Source: Linanthus parryae (taxonomy: Eukaryota > Streptophyta > Magnoliopsida > Ericales > Polemoniaceae). From it: 64,000 bases of DNA. The notes beneath the pieces are model-generated. The model saw only the letters and a program-made list of their open reading frames with translations, was not told where the DNA came from and did no database searches. Numbering within the stretch: position 1 is the stretch's first letter; each line of letters starts with the position of its first letter. A program made the position numbers and the translations under genes. This document shows positions 11,728-23,396 of the stretch, one piece after another. Location: contig JALGPY010000005.1 of the NCBI GenBank assembly GCA_023055425.1, positions 78,657,495-78,721,494 on the forward strand. Reading direction: 5' to 3'.

Positions 11728-12255
11728 CAAAACTTCAGTTTTTTTCAAATTCTACATGAAGGGCAGTTTTGTAATTTTGGCAAAAATAGGGTTTTTAAGG
11801 CCGACGGGTTGGAGCCATTTTTGGCCTCTTTCCTCTCTCTACCTCCATACACAGAATCGTGGGGTTTGAAGCGAATTCAGAATATTTCGTAGAAGGAAAG
11901 GCAAATTTTCGAAAACTCGAAGAATCTACCCCGGTGTGTTCTGGCACACTCGACCATCACAGGGACTCGTACGAGTTGGGGATTTTTCAGGAACGGTTTT
12001 TCTGCATAATAGAGCAATCGACCCCGGAGTACGAAAATACACTCGACCATATGGGAGCACATTGTCGGACACAATGGTGCTCAGGGATTGCACATTTGAA
12101 GAGCGCATACAGAGCCGGAAGGTTGACAACTTCCGTCGAGAAATTTTCTGGAGACCGGTCAACGGTCCTCCTCTGCCGGAATTTGCATAAAATTCCGCAC
12201 CTGTAAGAACTGACTCTGGGTGCCCAGGTTCAATTTCTGTCTCTCGCTTTATTTT
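11728..12255 (+). other. 3' remnant of the Athila-like element up to the copia junction
   Basis: No convincing gene is present. Two related segments with ACCCCGG and ACACTCGACCAT (about 11927-11960 and 12009-12052) form a degenerate direct repeat. No copy of the 5' LTR is visible, so the Athila-like element lost its 3' LTR. The join to copia gag sequence lies near 12250-12265. Confidence 0.4.
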
Positions 12256-12262
12256 TCTGCGT

Positions 12263-13006
12263 ATGCTACCAGTTGTTCCCATGGTACAAAACTTACTTGC
12301 TAGTCCTTCTGATGTACTTCCTGAAATTCTCAAAAGTATGTTTTTAAATGAGGAAAGTTATAGAAATGAGATTTCTGCTTTAAATATTAAGATTCATGAG
12401 CAGGTAAAAGAAAACCTGGACCTTGTGTTTTCAAAAAAAACTGTTGAAGTTTCTAAGACAAAGCTGGAAAAAGACTTCAAGGCCTCGGACAGCAAGTTCA
12501 AAGTCTTGAAGGCACAGATAAAAGAGGTTGTTGATCAAAACACTCTTTTAATTGAAAGATATGTTGATCTAAAGGCTCATTCTGAGAATTTAGAACAACA
12601 GGTCTGTACTTTGACTGAGAAACTTCAAGAGTCCAAGAAGATCCTAGCTAAGTTTACAGGCTCAGAACATAATCTGAATCTCATTCTTCGAGGAAGTCTG
12701 AAATCAATGCATAAAAGTGGGATTGGCTATAATCCAAATTTTCCAAAGAAAGGCCAAACTACTTTTGTCAAATCTGGTAGCAGACATTCTCCAAAATGTC
12801 ATTACTGTGGAAAAATTGGTCATGTCAGATTAACTTGTCCCTTCAGAAGATCAGAACCTCACATTATGAGGAATACTTATCCTTATCAGCTTAAGGTACA
12901 GGTTAGGAAGATTTGGGTTCCAAAAGGAATTAGGCCACCAAATATGGCTGATTCCGAGTATGACTCAAAGTTCTGCACTTGGTCTAACAGCATGTTGAGG
13001 CAATGA
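12263..13006 (+). pseudogene. copia gag, C-terminal part with zinc knuckle
   Basis: An open stretch of 247 codons starts at ATG 12263, but this is an internal part of gag, since SIRE-type gag is normally several hundred residues longer at the N-terminus. Residues about 30-130 are rich in E, K, L and S and look coiled-coil forming. The nucleocapsid zinc knuckle CHYCGKIGHVRLTC (C-X2-C-X4-H-X4-C) is at about residues 179-192, followed by a basic stretch and a VPKGIRPPN-type linker typical before the protease. The frame ends in TGA 13004-13006, overlapping ATG 13003 of the pol frame. Confidence 0.8.
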
Positions 13007-16000
13007 TTTGTTTTTTGCAGGATGTCACCAAGGCCTTGAAAGATCAGAAATGGATATTAGACAGTGGATGTTCTAGACATATGAGTGGAAAGAGGTCTCT
13101 CTTTACTGAACTTACAGAAAAATCTGGAGGAACAATCACACTTGGTGACAAATCAAAATGCAATATCATTGGTATATGTAGTATTGGTAATGGTTCTAAA
13201 AATTCTATATCTGATGTTTATCTGGTAGATGGACTTAAGTATAATTTGCTTAGTATCTCTCAGTTATGTGATAAAGGTTATAAAGCTGTATTTGACAAGG
13301 ATAAATGTGTGGTGCAAGATGAGAAATCTGGTGATTGCATACTCACTGCGCCTAGATCATATAACCTATATGCTATGAATACTAACAGTTTTGCAGGTGA
13401 CAAGCTAAAATGCCTCAAGGCCTTGAAGGAAGATTCAAAGCTTTGGCACAGAAAGCTTGGGCATATTAGTATACATACTTTGAACAAACTCATCTCAAAG
13501 GACTTGGTAAGAGTTTTACCATCACATAAATTTTCAGATGATGAGGTTTGCAAGGCATGTGTACAAGGTAAACAGACCAGAAGCTCTTTCAAGTTAAAGA
13601 ACTTTGTAAGTACTTCTAGACCCTTAGAATTGTTGCATATGGACTTATGTGGTCCTATGAGAGTTCAGACCCCAAAAGGTAAAAGGTATATGCTTGTTAT
13701 AATTGATGATTATTCTAGATTTACTTGGGTGATGTTTATTAGAGACAAAACTGAAGCTTTATCTGAGTTTTCTAGATTGTGCGAAGAGCTTCAAACTTTG
13801 AAAAATTTACTTGTTGCATCAATTAGAAGTGATCATGGTAGAGAGTTTGATCAAATTGACTTTGATTTGTTTTGTGCAAAGCATGGCATTTCACACAACT
13901 TTTCTGCACCTAGAACTCCACAGCAAAATGGAGTAGTTGAAAGGAAAAATAGGACACTTGAGGATATGTCCAGAACCATGCTTCTTGAAAGTAATTTGCC
14001 AAAGTTTTTATGGGCAGAAGCTGTTAACACTGCCAATTATGTGCTGAATTGATGCTTGATCAGACCTATTTTGAAAAAGACTCCCTATGAACTGTTTAAA
14101 GGGAGAAAGCCTACTGTCTCTTATTTTAAGCCTTTTGGTTGTATCTGTTTTGTGCATAATAGTGGTAGAGATAATCTTGGTAAGTTTGATGCTAGAAGTG
14201 ATGAATGTGTATTTCTTGGATATTCTCAAACTAGCAAAGCTTATAGAGTTTATAATAGAAAAACCATGATTGTGGAAGAGAGCATTCATGTAATTTTTGA
14301 TGAAAGTACTAAGGATTCTCTGAGTGAAAGTTTTGCAGATCTAGATTTGAACAACCATGAATCAGATGATGATGCTGTGAAAGAAGACAAAGGCAAAACT
14401 ATTGTACAGAATCAACCAGCAGAATCTCAAGGCCTTGAACCTCCTGCTGAACCAAAAACTCAAAGCCTTGAGACAGAAGCTGAAACTTTCTATGATGCTC
14501 CATCTACTGTTTCAGGGACTCAAAGCCTTGAAGGAGAATACTCCTGGGTACCAAGAAAGAAATTTAAGTATCATACAGACCATCCAGCTGACAACATTAT
14601 ATCAGATCCATCAACTGGAACACAGACAAGAGGACAGTTAAAGAACCTGTGTGCTTTTAGTGCATTTGTCTCTTTGATTGAGCCTAAGAATACCAAGGAA
14701 GCTCTGGAAGATACAGAATGGATTATTGCAATGCAGAGTGAGCTGAATGAGTTTGAAAGGAACAAGGTTTGGAATCTGGTTCCCAAACCTAAAGAGAAAT
14801 CAGTTATTGGAACCAGATGGGTATTCAGAAACAAGCTTCATGAGAATGGCAAAGTGGTAAGAAATAAAGCCAGACTGGTAGCTCAAGGATATAATCAGGA
14901 AGAAGGTATAGATTATGAGGAGACTTTTGCTCCTGTTGCCAGGTTAGAAGCTATTAGAATACTTCTTGCATTTGCATCTCACAATCACATAAAGCTTTAT
15001 CAAATGGATGTTAAATGTGCTTTTCTAAATGGATATTTAAAAGAAGATGTTTTTGTAGCACAACCTCTATGTTTTGAAGATGAAAATTTTCCTGATCATG
15101 TTTATAAACTGGATAAAGCTCTCTATGGTTTAAAACAAGCTCCAAGGGCTTGGTATGACAAACTTCCAAAATTTTTACTTGAAAACAATTTCAGAAGAGG
15201 CTTAGTTGACAAAACTCTTTTCATTAAACATCAACAAAGTGATCTGTTAGTATTTCAGATTTATGTGGATGATATATTGTTTGGTGCTACTAATGATGCT
15301 CTTTCAAAAGAGTTTTCTAGTCTGATGTGCAGGGAGTTTGAGATGAGCCTAATGGGTGAACTAAATTTCTTTCTTGGACTTCATATATTAAAAATGAATA
15401 AATGAATTTTTGTGCATCAAGGAAAATATACCAAGGACTTATTGAATAAGTACAACATGTCACAGTCCAAGGTGCTTAAGACCTCTATGAGTTCATCACT
15501 CTCTTTAGACAAAGATTCAACTGGTAAGAGTGTGAATCAGAAGGAATAGAGAGGTATGACTGGATCACTGTTATATTTAACTGCTAGCAGACCTGACACT
15601 ATGTTCAGTGTCTGTATGTGTGCTAGATTTCAAGCAGATCCTAAGAAAAGTCATCTAACTGCAGTTAAAAGAATTTTTAGATATTTGAATGGAACCAGAG
15701 ACTTAGGGCTTTGGTATCCAAGAAGATCTAATTTTATGTTGAGTGGCTATTCAGATGCAGATTTTGCAGGATATAAAGTAGGCAGGAAAAGTACTTATGA
15801 ATGCTGTCAATTTCTTGGATCTTCATTGATTAGTTGGCATTCTAAAAAGCAAAATTATGTAGCATTATCAACTGCAGAAGCTGAATATATTGCAGCTGGT
15901 GCTTGCTGTTCACAAGTGTTATGGATTGCTCAGCAACTTAGAGATCTTGGCTACAACTTTAGAAATGTGCCAATTCATTGTGACAATACAAGTGCTATTT

Positions 16001-16215
16001 CAATCTCTAAGAATCCAGTTCAGCACTCAAGGACAAAGCACATAGATGCGAGACATCATTTCCTTAGAGATCATGCAGAACAAGGTGATGTTGTGTTAAA
16101 TTTTATCTCTACTTCAATGCAGATTGCTGATATTTTCACTAAACCTTTGCCAGATGATAGTTTTTCATCTCTAAGGCTTGAATTGGGGATGTTAAACAAT
16201 GATGCATTGGTTTAG
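13003..16215 (+). pseudogene. copia pol: protease, integrase, reverse transcriptase, RNase H with three stops
   Basis: A single frame spans 1,071 codons, broken by TGA 14050-14052, TGA 15403-15405 and TAG 15547-15549. The protease has DSGCSRHMSG with catalytic Asp at residue 20. The pre-integrase zinc domain LWHRKLGHIS...CKACVQGKQ follows. The integrase core shows D214, D277 and E313, the last two 35 residues apart, as in D,D35E enzymes. Integrase is followed by the YELFKGRKP...FGCICF region. Reverse transcriptase starts near [10 protein letters not shown] and has the YVDD active site at 15262-15273. RNase H contains SDADFAGYKVGRKST, STAEAEYIAAG and the TKHIDARHHFLR region. All catalytic motifs survive, so only point nonsense changes and the upstream truncation inactivate it. 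It follows gag in a different frame (gag frame 2, pol frame 1). Confidence 0.9.
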
Positions 16216-16224
16216 GGGGAGTAT
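16212..16224 (+). promoter_or_regulatory. polypurine tract directly after pol (PPT-like)
   Basis: TTTAGGGGGAGTATTAG lies directly at the pol stop codon. In copia elements lacking an env-like gene such a tract primes plus-strand DNA and abuts the 3' LTR. Here the LTR is 11 kb further on (2.6 kb without the nested insertion), so this would be an internal or relic tract. Confidence 0.5.
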
Positions 16225-16312
16225 TAGTACCTATATGTGAATATGTGCTGGAATCTCAAAGCCTTGAGATTATACTTTCTGAAGCCTTGAAAGTATAGCT
16301 CAAAGCTTTGAA

Positions 16313-16317
16313 GTTTC
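16313..16317 (+). repeat. target site duplication GTTTC, left copy
   Basis: GTTTC is found immediately left of the nested element and again at 24828-24832 immediately right. Five-base duplications are standard for Ty1/copia integrase. Confidence 0.95.
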
Positions 16318-17748
16318 TGTAGGGTTTTGATTCATGGATCGCGCAAACGGAAGCATAATCAAACAAACAACCATGCAAAACCCTCCAAGGATCACAAGTC
16401 TAGATGCATAACGATAGTGAAAGTAAGAAATCATAAACACACCTTTGGGTTCTCCTTGATGACTTCAAACGCGAATAGTGTCACGTTCTCTATAGTTGAT
16501 CCACGCCTAGAGTTGTTCCTAGATCTCCAATCTCCTTGGTGCTAGCCCGGAATGAAAGGAGGGTGAAAGAATCACGCAAAACGAGGCACAAAAGGGGGCT
16601 CGGCCCTCTTGTGGCGTCGGGGACGAGTAGGCGGCGGCAAGGGGGCGGCGTCCCTCTTGTTGCTTGCTCTCTCTCTCCTTTGTTCTCTCCTACTCTTGTT
16701 ATGTTCTCTTCAGAGCATAAGTTATGTAGGGAAGGAAGGAAGGAGGGTCCTTTATATAGTCCAACAACTCCTTGTTAACTACCTAAAGGACTTATTCTAG
16801 TCCTACTAGAATTCAATTTAGTCCCTTCCTTGCAAATTAGTCCCTACTAAGTTTGCAAGGGTTTGCAAAGTGATCCTTCTAATTAATTAATCCAATTAAT
16901 TAATTCCCAAATCTAGTACAACTCTATATAGCGTGTGACCCCATAGGTTCTATCTAGTTGGTAGCAACTCTTTGCTAATATGGAGCGGTTTCTAGCAAAA
17001 CATCCATTCTAGCCAACTAATAGAATAGTCATCTAGACAACCTTGTACAAGTAATTGTCTCATCCCTTTGCCTCCATATCCGGATTGGACACGAGACATA
17101 CAAGTCACACTCGTATATCCAATCCCTAGTTTCTCGATCCATGGAATAGCCTTATTCGTGCAAATAACATCAATATCCCATATATTGATTTATTTGAGTC
17201 TGGCCAGACATTCTATAAGCACTATCCTCGAGTGGCCTTGGATATTTGCTCCCGTTATGTGGGAGGGGCAAATCCTCTCTACGTCCACTACGATCTCTAA
17301 GCTTGCTTCTCATTGTATCCAGTACACGCCTTTATAACTACCCAGTTACGGTGTAGCGTTTAACGCTACCAAGATCACAATGATCCACAACTAGAATATC
17401 TAGTGACTTCAAGTCTAAGGATGACAATACCATTGTACCCGAGAAGCACTTGTGACTCAACATAACGTGTATGTAGCCTTCTCGGTAATGGGTCAATCCA
17501 GTGCAACATTCCGTAATGCACACCTATGTGTTGGATCATGATATCTCCATATCAATCCAACCCCATACTAGTCTATAGATGATTGTCCCAATTAATCATT
17601 ATACTTGACTAGGGATATTTAAGATAAACAACACGATTGTAAATCTAAGGACTTCATTATATTAAATATCCAATAAATAATAAATGAATTTCTAGCCAAT
17701 TACAAATTCATACTAAACTAGATTGCCTCTAGGGCATCTATTCCAACA
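16318..17748 (-). repeat. 3' LTR of the nested copia element
   Basis: Runs from TGTAGGGTTTTGATTC to ...CTATTCCAACA on the plus strand (TGTTGGAATAG...CCCTACA in element orientation). It is nearly identical to 23397-24827. Open frames inside it at 16536, 17068 and 17338 recur unchanged in the other LTR and are shadows, not genes. Confidence 0.95.
16750..16759 (-). promoter_or_regulatory. TATA-like box in 3' LTR
   Basis: In element orientation it reads CTATATAAAG. The same sequence is at 23829-23838 in the 5' LTR. Confidence 0.6.
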
Positions 17749-17760
17749 GTCTCCCACTTG
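17749..17760 (-). promoter_or_regulatory. polypurine tract of nested copia element
   Basis: In element orientation AAGTGGGAGAC directly precedes the 3' LTR start TGTTGG. This is the usual copia plus-strand primer. Confidence 0.85.
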
Positions 17761-17762
17761 CA

Positions 17763-19358
17763 CTAGAGCCAATCTGGCGCATCTCGTATGCCCATACTCC
17801 TAGTGTGCCCTTCATGCTTCCACTGCGTGAGAGGCTTCGTAAGCGGGTCTGACAGATTATCATCTGTAGGAATCTTGCATATCCGAACGTCTCCTCTATC
17901 AATAATATCTCGAATCAGATGAAACTTCCTGAGCACATGCTTGGACTTCTGGTGCGATCTGGGTTCCTTTGATTGCGCGATCGCCCCAGTGTTGTCACAA
18001 AACAACTCCACTGGATCCGCAATGCTAGGGACCACACCAAGTTCAGAAACAAACTTTCTGATCCAAACAGCCTCCTTTGCCGCGCCATTTGCAGCAATGT
18101 ACTCAGCCTCTGTTGTAGAATCAGCTACCGTCTCTTGCTTGGAACTCTTCCAGCTCACAGCTGCTCCAATCAGGCAAAACACATATCCCGACTGTGATCT
18201 GAAGTCATCTCTATCGGTTTGGAAGCTTGCATCAGTGTAACCCCTTACACGCAACTCTTCCTCACCGCCAAACATCAAGAAAGCATCCTTAGTTCTTCTC
18301 AAGTACTTTAGGATGTTCTTGACAGCAATCCAGTGACTCTCACCCGGATTGGATTGGTATCTGCTTGTCATACTCAAGGCATATGACACATCTGGTCTAG
18401 TACATAACATGGCGTACATGATAGATCCTATGGCCGAGGCATAGGGAATCCTACTCATGCGTTCCTTCTCAATCTCATTGGAAGGGCATCCACTCTTCGA
18501 AAGAGTGATTCCATGTGACATGGGCAAGAATCCCTTCTTGGAATCTTGCATGTTGAACCGCTTCAACACCTTGTCAATATATGTACTTTGACTTAGGCCT
18601 AGCAACCTCTTAGATCTATCTCTATAGATCTTTATACCGAGTATATAGGCTGCTTCCCCTAAGTCCTTCATTGAGAAACACTTTCCTAGCCAATCTTTCA
18701 CAGATTGCAGCATGGGAATGTCGTTTCCAATGAGTAGTATGTCATCCACATACAAGACCAGAAAAGCTACAGAGCTCCCACTAACCTTCTTGTAGACACA
18801 AGACTCATCTTCGTTTCTGATGAAGCCAAACTCTTTGACCACTTCATCAAAACGTCGATTCCAACTCCTAGAAGCTTGCTTCAATCCATAAATGGATCGT
18901 TGCAGCTTACAGACTTTGTTGGCTTGCTTTGGAACCTCAAAACCCTCCGGCTGCATCATATACACGTCCTCGAGGAGATTCCCATAAAGGAATGCTGTTT
19001 TGACATCCATCTGCCAAATCTCATAGTCGTAGTATGCTGCAATTGCAAGTAGGATTCGGATGGATTTGGTCATTGCGACTGGTGAAAAGGTTTCATCATA
19101 GTCAATACCATGAATCTGTCTGAATCCTTTAGCCACCAATCGGCCCTTATAGGTAATCACATTACCATCCATGTCGATCTTCTTCTTGAAGACCCACTTG
19201 CACCCTATGGGCCGCGCCCCATCAGGTGGTTCCACCAAAGTCCATACTTTGTTGGTATACATAGATTCCATCTCGGATCTCATGGCTTCAAGCCACTTCT
19301 GCGAGTCTGGGCCACTCATGGCCTCCTCATAGGTAGTAGGCTCATCATCTATGAGCAT
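17763..19358 (-). CDS. reverse transcriptase and RNase H part of nested copia pol
   Basis: This is 531 open codons in the same frame as the integrase ORF upstream; the two are separated only by an in-frame TAG at about 19404-19406. Reverse transcriptase starts near WLEAMRSEMESMYTNKVW and shows QMDVKTAFLYGNL, YGLKQASRSWN and the YVDD active site at 18741-18752. RNase H follows, with GYTDASFQTDRDD, STTEAEYIAANGA and FCDNTGAIAQSKEP, ending with the usual C-terminal HTRSMGIRDAPDWL. The frame is intact across both domains, consistent with a recent insertion. The domain order (integrase before reverse transcriptase) confirms Ty1/copia. It should be read as the C-terminal half of one gag-pol polyprotein. 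Confidence 0.95.
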   Translation of the reverse strand: MLIDDEPTTYEEAMSGPDSQKWLEAMRSEMESMYTNKVWTLVEPPDGARPIGCKWVFKKKIDMDGNVITYKGRLVAKGFRQIHGIDYDETFSPVAMTKSIRILLAIAAYYDYEIWQMDVKTAFLYGNLLEDVYMMQPEGFEVPKQANKVCKLQRSIYGLKQASRSWNRRFDEVVKEFGFIRNEDESCVYKKVSGSSVAFLVLYVDDILLIGNDIPMLQSVKDWLGKCFSMKDLGEAAYILGIKIYRDRSKRLLGLSQSTYIDKVLKRFNMQDSKKGFLPMSHGITLSKSGCPSNEIEKERMSRIPYASAIGSIMYAMLCTRPDVSYALSMTSRYQSNPGESHWIAVKNILKYLRRTKDAFLMFGGEEELRVRGYTDASFQTDRDDFRSQSGYVFCLIGAAVSWKSSKQETVADSTTEAEYIAANGAAKEAVWIRKFVSELGVVPSIADPVELFCDNTGAIAQSKEPRSHQKSKHVLRKFHLIRDIIDRGDVRICKIPTDDNLSDPLTKPLTQWKHEGHTRSMGIRDAPDWL

Positions 19359-19403
19359 CGTGTCACCGGAATCAGTTACGAGAAGTCCGTACCTCTCGGG
19401 TTC

Positions 19404-20303
19404 CTAGCGCACTCTACTAGATCTACGAAGCTCTTGTGTTACCTGAACAGGTGGATCCACAACTGCTTGTGATTCCTGTTCATGTTCCATAATCGGTTCA
19501 GTAATTTGTGGTTCTTGAACTTCTTCAAGTTCTACATTCCTCCCACTTGCTTCTTTAGAGACAAACTCTCTTTCTAGAAACACGCCGGTCCGAGCAACAA
19601 ACACTTTGTTTTCGGTTGGATTGTAGAAGTAGTATCCCTTAGTTTCCTTAGGGTACCCCACAAATTTACACTTATCCGATTTAGGCCCTAGTTTGTCTGA
19701 TTGTAAACGTTTTACATAGACATCGCAGCCCCAAATCCTTATGAACGACAGTGTGGGACGCCTCCCACTCCACATCTCATATGGTGTCTTCATGACTGAT
19801 TTAGATGGAACACGGTTAATGGTGAAAGCTGCACTTAATAGAGCGTAGCCCCAAAATGACAATGGAAGATCGGTTTGACACATCATAGACCGAACCATAT
19901 CCAATAGGGTTCGATTCCTCCTCTCGGACACGCCATTCCATTGTGGCGTTCCGGGTGGAGTGAGTTGGGACACGATCCCACACTGTCTAAGATAGTCGTC
20001 AAACTCTTGGCTCAAGTATTCTCCTCCACGATCCGATCGTAGAGCCTTGATACTTTTGCCAAGTTGCTTCTCTACTTCATTCTTGAATTCTTTGAACACT
20101 TCAAAGGATTCGGATTTTGCCCTCATAAGGTACACAAATCCATATCTACTGTAATCATCAGTGAACGTAATGAAGTAGACATAACCACCCCTGGCAGGCG
20201 TGGCAAATGGTCCACACACATCGGTATGTATGAGTGCCAATTGCTCACTAGTCCTCTCACCTTTCTTATTGAAAGGGGACTTTGTCATTTTTCCAATAAA
20301 CAA
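19404..20303 (-). pseudogene. integrase part of nested copia pol
   Basis: The open frame covers the integrase core: HTDVCGPFATPARGG, FTDDYSRYGFVYLM, RSDRGGEYLSQEFDDY and PPGTPQWNGVSERRNRTLLD supply the D, D and E residues. The C-terminal region GYPKETKGYYFYNP follows. Its start at 20303 is not a real start codon. The frame is offset from gag-protease because of a one-base loss near 20290, and it ends in a premature TAG at about 19404-19406. Both lesions lie in an otherwise complete polyprotein. The copy is therefore probably unable to make its own integrase and reverse transcriptase, unless these are assembly errors. Confidence 0.9.
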
Positions 20304-21712
20304 ACCTCACATGTCTCATATGATTCAAAATCAAATGAGTCTAGTAATCCATCTTTATGGAGTCTAGATACACGTTTCTCATTTATGTGGCCTAAACGAC
20401 AATGCCATAAATAAGCAGGATTTAAATCATTTATTTTAATCCGCTTGGTATTAATGTTGTAGACAGGATTACTTAGATCAAGGACATAAAGTCCATTAAG
20501 TAATTGCGCACTAAAATAGTGAATATTATTCAAATAAAAGGAACAACAATTGTTCTTTATTGAAATAATAAAACCTTCCTTGTCCAAACAAGAAATAGAA
20601 ATAATGTTTCTGCTCATAGCAGGCACAAAATAGCAATTATTTAATTCTAAAACTAATCCTGAAGGCAGAGATAGCTCGCACACGCCTATGGCCAACGCAG
20701 CAACCTTTGCTCCATTCCCAACGCGCAGATCTACCTCCCCTTTAGCCAATCTTTTACTTCTCTTTAGATCCTGCATATTTCGACAAATATGAGATCCACA
20801 TCCAGTATCTAATACCCATGATGTAGAGACAGTTAAATTGACATCTACAACAAAAATACCTGGTGGTGGTGGAATCACTATTCCAAGCCTCTTGTCCTCC
20901 AGATATTTTGGGCAGTTCCTCCTCCAGTGTCCAGGTTGACTACAGTAGTGACATTCACCCTTAGTCACGACCTTGGCAATGGCACCAACAGGCTTAAGGG
21001 CTTGTTCCTTGGACTTAGCAACTGACTTGCCTTTGCCCTTGGAGGAAGAGGCAAACCTTTTACCCTTTCCTTTATGCACCATCATAATGGCCTTGCCCTT
21101 ACCCTTGTTGATGCTCTGTTCAGCCGTCCTCAACATGTTGAGAAAATCTGGCAGTGGTTTAACGATCTCGTTCATGTTATAGTTCATAATGAACTGTCCA
21201 TAACTCTCGGGCAACGATTGCAAAACGAGATCGGTTGCCAACTCTTGGCCGACCAGGAACCCAAGCCGGGCGAGATTCTCCAAGTACCCGATCATTCGGA
21301 GTACATGGGGTCCCACCGGGTTCCCTTCTGCCAGATGACATTTGAACAGTGCCTTTGAGACCTCATACCTCTCTACCCTCGCCTGCTCTTGGAAGAGCTG
21401 CTTTAGATGTTCGATCATATCGACAGCATTCATGTTCTCATGTTGCTTCTGAAGCTCAGAGGTCATGGTGCAAAGCATTAGGCAGGCCGCATCATTAGCG
21501 TCATCAACACGCTTTTGATACGCCTTTAAGGCAACAGGTGTCTGATTCTCTAGACCTTCTGGAACTTGCTCCTCTATTGCGTACAGCTTCTTCTCTTGCT
21601 TGAGAACAATTCTCAAGTTTCTGTACCAATCAAGAAAGTTGGTTCCAGAGAGCTTGTCCTTCTCAAGGACAGATCGTAGGGAATGTTGTGAACTCGATGA
21701 GTTGTTTGCCAT
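20285..21712 (-). CDS. gag, zinc knuckle and protease of nested copia element
   Basis: 475 codons start at ATG 21712 with MANNSSSSQHSLRSVLEKDK, the normal N-terminus of this gag type (LSGTNFLDWYRNLRIVL). The gag UBN2-like domain runs to about residue 210. A basic KGKGK stretch is followed by zinc knuckle CHYCSQPGHWRRNC. The protease motif is WVLDTGCGSHIC. The pre-integrase zinc domain starts LWHCRLGHINEKRV...CEVC and ends at the frame break near 20290. The start was chosen because the ATG lies after a long leader and matches gag N-termini known for the lineage. Confidence 0.95.
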   Translation of the reverse strand: MANNSSSSQHSLRSVLEKDKLSGTNFLDWYRNLRIVLKQEKKLYAIEEQVPEGLENQTPVALKAYQKRVDDANDAACLMLCTMTSELQKQHENMNAVDMIEHLKQLFQEQARVERYEVSKALFKCHLAEGNPVGPHVLRMIGYLENLARLGFLVGQELATDLVLQSLPESYGQFIMNYNMNEIVKPLPDFLNMLRTAEQSINKGKGKAIMMVHKGKGKRFASSSKGKGKSVAKSKEQALKPVGAIAKVVTKGECHYCSQPGHWRRNCPKYLEDKRLGIVIPPPPGIFVVDVNLTVSTSWVLDTGCGSHICRNMQDLKRSKRLAKGEVDLRVGNGAKVAALAIGVCELSLPSGLVLELNNCYFVPAMSRNIISISCLDKEGFIISIKNNCCSFYLNNIHYFSAQLLNGLYVLDLSNPVYNINTKRIKINDLNPAYLWHCRLGHINEKRVSRLHKDGLLDSFDFESYETCEVCLLEK

Positions 21713-23379
21713 TTGGAATTCTACAAAAGGAAAATACGCAAGTTTTAGTATTTGTGAATTTTTGACTATATTTAATAATGGCTAGTTTATTAAATATAGC
21801 TCCCACTATTTTTCTACGGATTAATAACCCTCAAGATATTAATGCGGAAAATATCCTTATATTTTCTAGTGGGCCAAGATCCATCTTTTTCATCTCCTTA
21901 TGAGCTTGCTTTGGCAAGTCACCCATAATTTGACTACTTCTTAGGTAGGAACAATTTCAATTGCATCCCATATGCAACTCTTGGTTCAATTGGGCAAATA
22001 ACTCCTTATTTATCCATCCTTATGGATAATCCCAATTGATTTCCTCTAGGTTTCTTAATCAAATTAATAGCCTAGTTGTGTTCAACCTCTTATCTAAACA
22101 ATTGCACATTGTTACGTGCCATCGCATTCCATCATTATGAACCAAGTCGCCATGCTTTGGCACGCACGAACTTGATAAATAATGATGATAATGAGTGTTT
22201 AAATAACGAGAAGGCAAGAACACAATATTTTAAAATTTGAGGGATTTTTCAATTCAATTTTAATTATTTTGTTGATCAATATCAACTAATCTATCTATTT
22301 GAGTTTGGGCACAACTCCAAATAATAGATCCGGGTTGTCTAATTATCTTATTATCCTAATTGCATGCATCATCCATACACCAACCACACAAATAATAAGA
22401 CAATAAATAAACAACCACAAAACAGAAATTAAACGTGATGTGGATATGGCCTTTTCTAGACTAAGATAATTCCAAGCCAATGGAATTATCTATGAATCCT
22501 AAGCAAACACATCTCCATGCGTCTTGGTCTTTTGGTCCATCCTTCATAGTCATGTGGGATACTCCATGCTCCATGCTCCATCTTTTGTGGCTTCTTTGGC
22601 TTTGGGCTTCTTCAATCTTGGCTAACAATCTACTTTATCTAGCACTAGCTAATATCTACACTAAATAAAATAAATCTCACAAGTTGAGAAAAAAAAATGG
22701 CACGCAGGCCATAAAAACCCTAATTAATTATTACAATTAATTGATCAGCTGGCAGGCCGTAAAACCAAACCACAAAAATTAAACATCCACATCAAACCAC
22801 ATCCTAAGGCCATATCCAATCACCATGCGATTTGCACATAAACAGTTAAAATCCAATTTTAACGCGCTTGGTCAATTTTAATTGATTTTAGGATTTCTAG
22901 GGTTAAAACGGTCCATGGGCCCAACAATCCAATTGCCCGGGCCCAAATAAAGTGAACCATAAAGCCCTAGGGCCGGCCCGGCCCAAAACCCGCAAGCTAG
23001 GCCCGCGGGTTAGGGCCGCCCGGCCCCATAGGGCGCCAAGCTTGGGCGGCAAGCAAGGGGGCGGTCCCCTAGGGGGCCGAACCTCCTTGTGGAGGTTGTT
23101 TCCAAAACAACCTCCTTGCTTGGAGCCCAAGTTTGGTTGTTTCCTTGTTGTGGGAGAACTCCTTCTTCCCCAAGGATGCCCAAACCCTAGATCTAAGATC
23201 CTAAAATTTCTCAAACTCACCAATTCATGCATCCAATGCAATAATTGGGTCTTGTTATGATTAATTCTTTGACAAATTGCATCCAATGCTTGATTTGTCT
23301 TGTTTTACGCGATAAACAACAAATTAAGGTGTAAAACAACAAGAATGTAACACATAAACTACGTTTATGCTCTATGACC
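21713..23379 (-). other. untranslated leader of the nested copia element with GC-rich block
   Basis: This is the 1.67 kb between primer site and gag ATG. It holds no good coding frame. Positions about 22905-23170 are strikingly GC-rich (runs such as GGGCCGGCCCGGCCC) compared with the AT-rich remainder, so a structured leader, promoter-proximal or packaging signal is possible. The 127-codon minus frame at 22903-23286 is a by-product of that composition. Confidence 0.7.
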
Positions 23380-23381
23380 TG

Positions 23382-23395
23382 TGGCTCTGATACCA
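23382..23395 (-). promoter_or_regulatory. primer binding site, initiator methionine tRNA
   Basis: In element orientation TGGTATCAGAGCCA follows the 5' LTR end after one base (CCCTACA-G-TGGTATCAGAGCC). It is a perfect match to the standard copia primer site. Confidence 0.95.
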
Positions 23396-23396
23396 C

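Noticed and set aside
11479..11892. 137-codon ORF over the hairpin array
   Set aside because: Shifts through repeats and A runs; the C-V-F-Y-A repeats arise from the hairpin cores.
13004..13020. 3' splice site between copia gag and pol (TTTTTTGCAG)
   Set aside because: It looks like an acceptor, and spliced gag transcripts are known in plant copia elements, but the gag sequence upstream reads on as a normal linker and no confident donor pairing was found.
16536..17523. ORFs in the left LTR of the nested element
   Set aside because: The same frames recur in the right LTR (23615-24602); they are LTR sequence.
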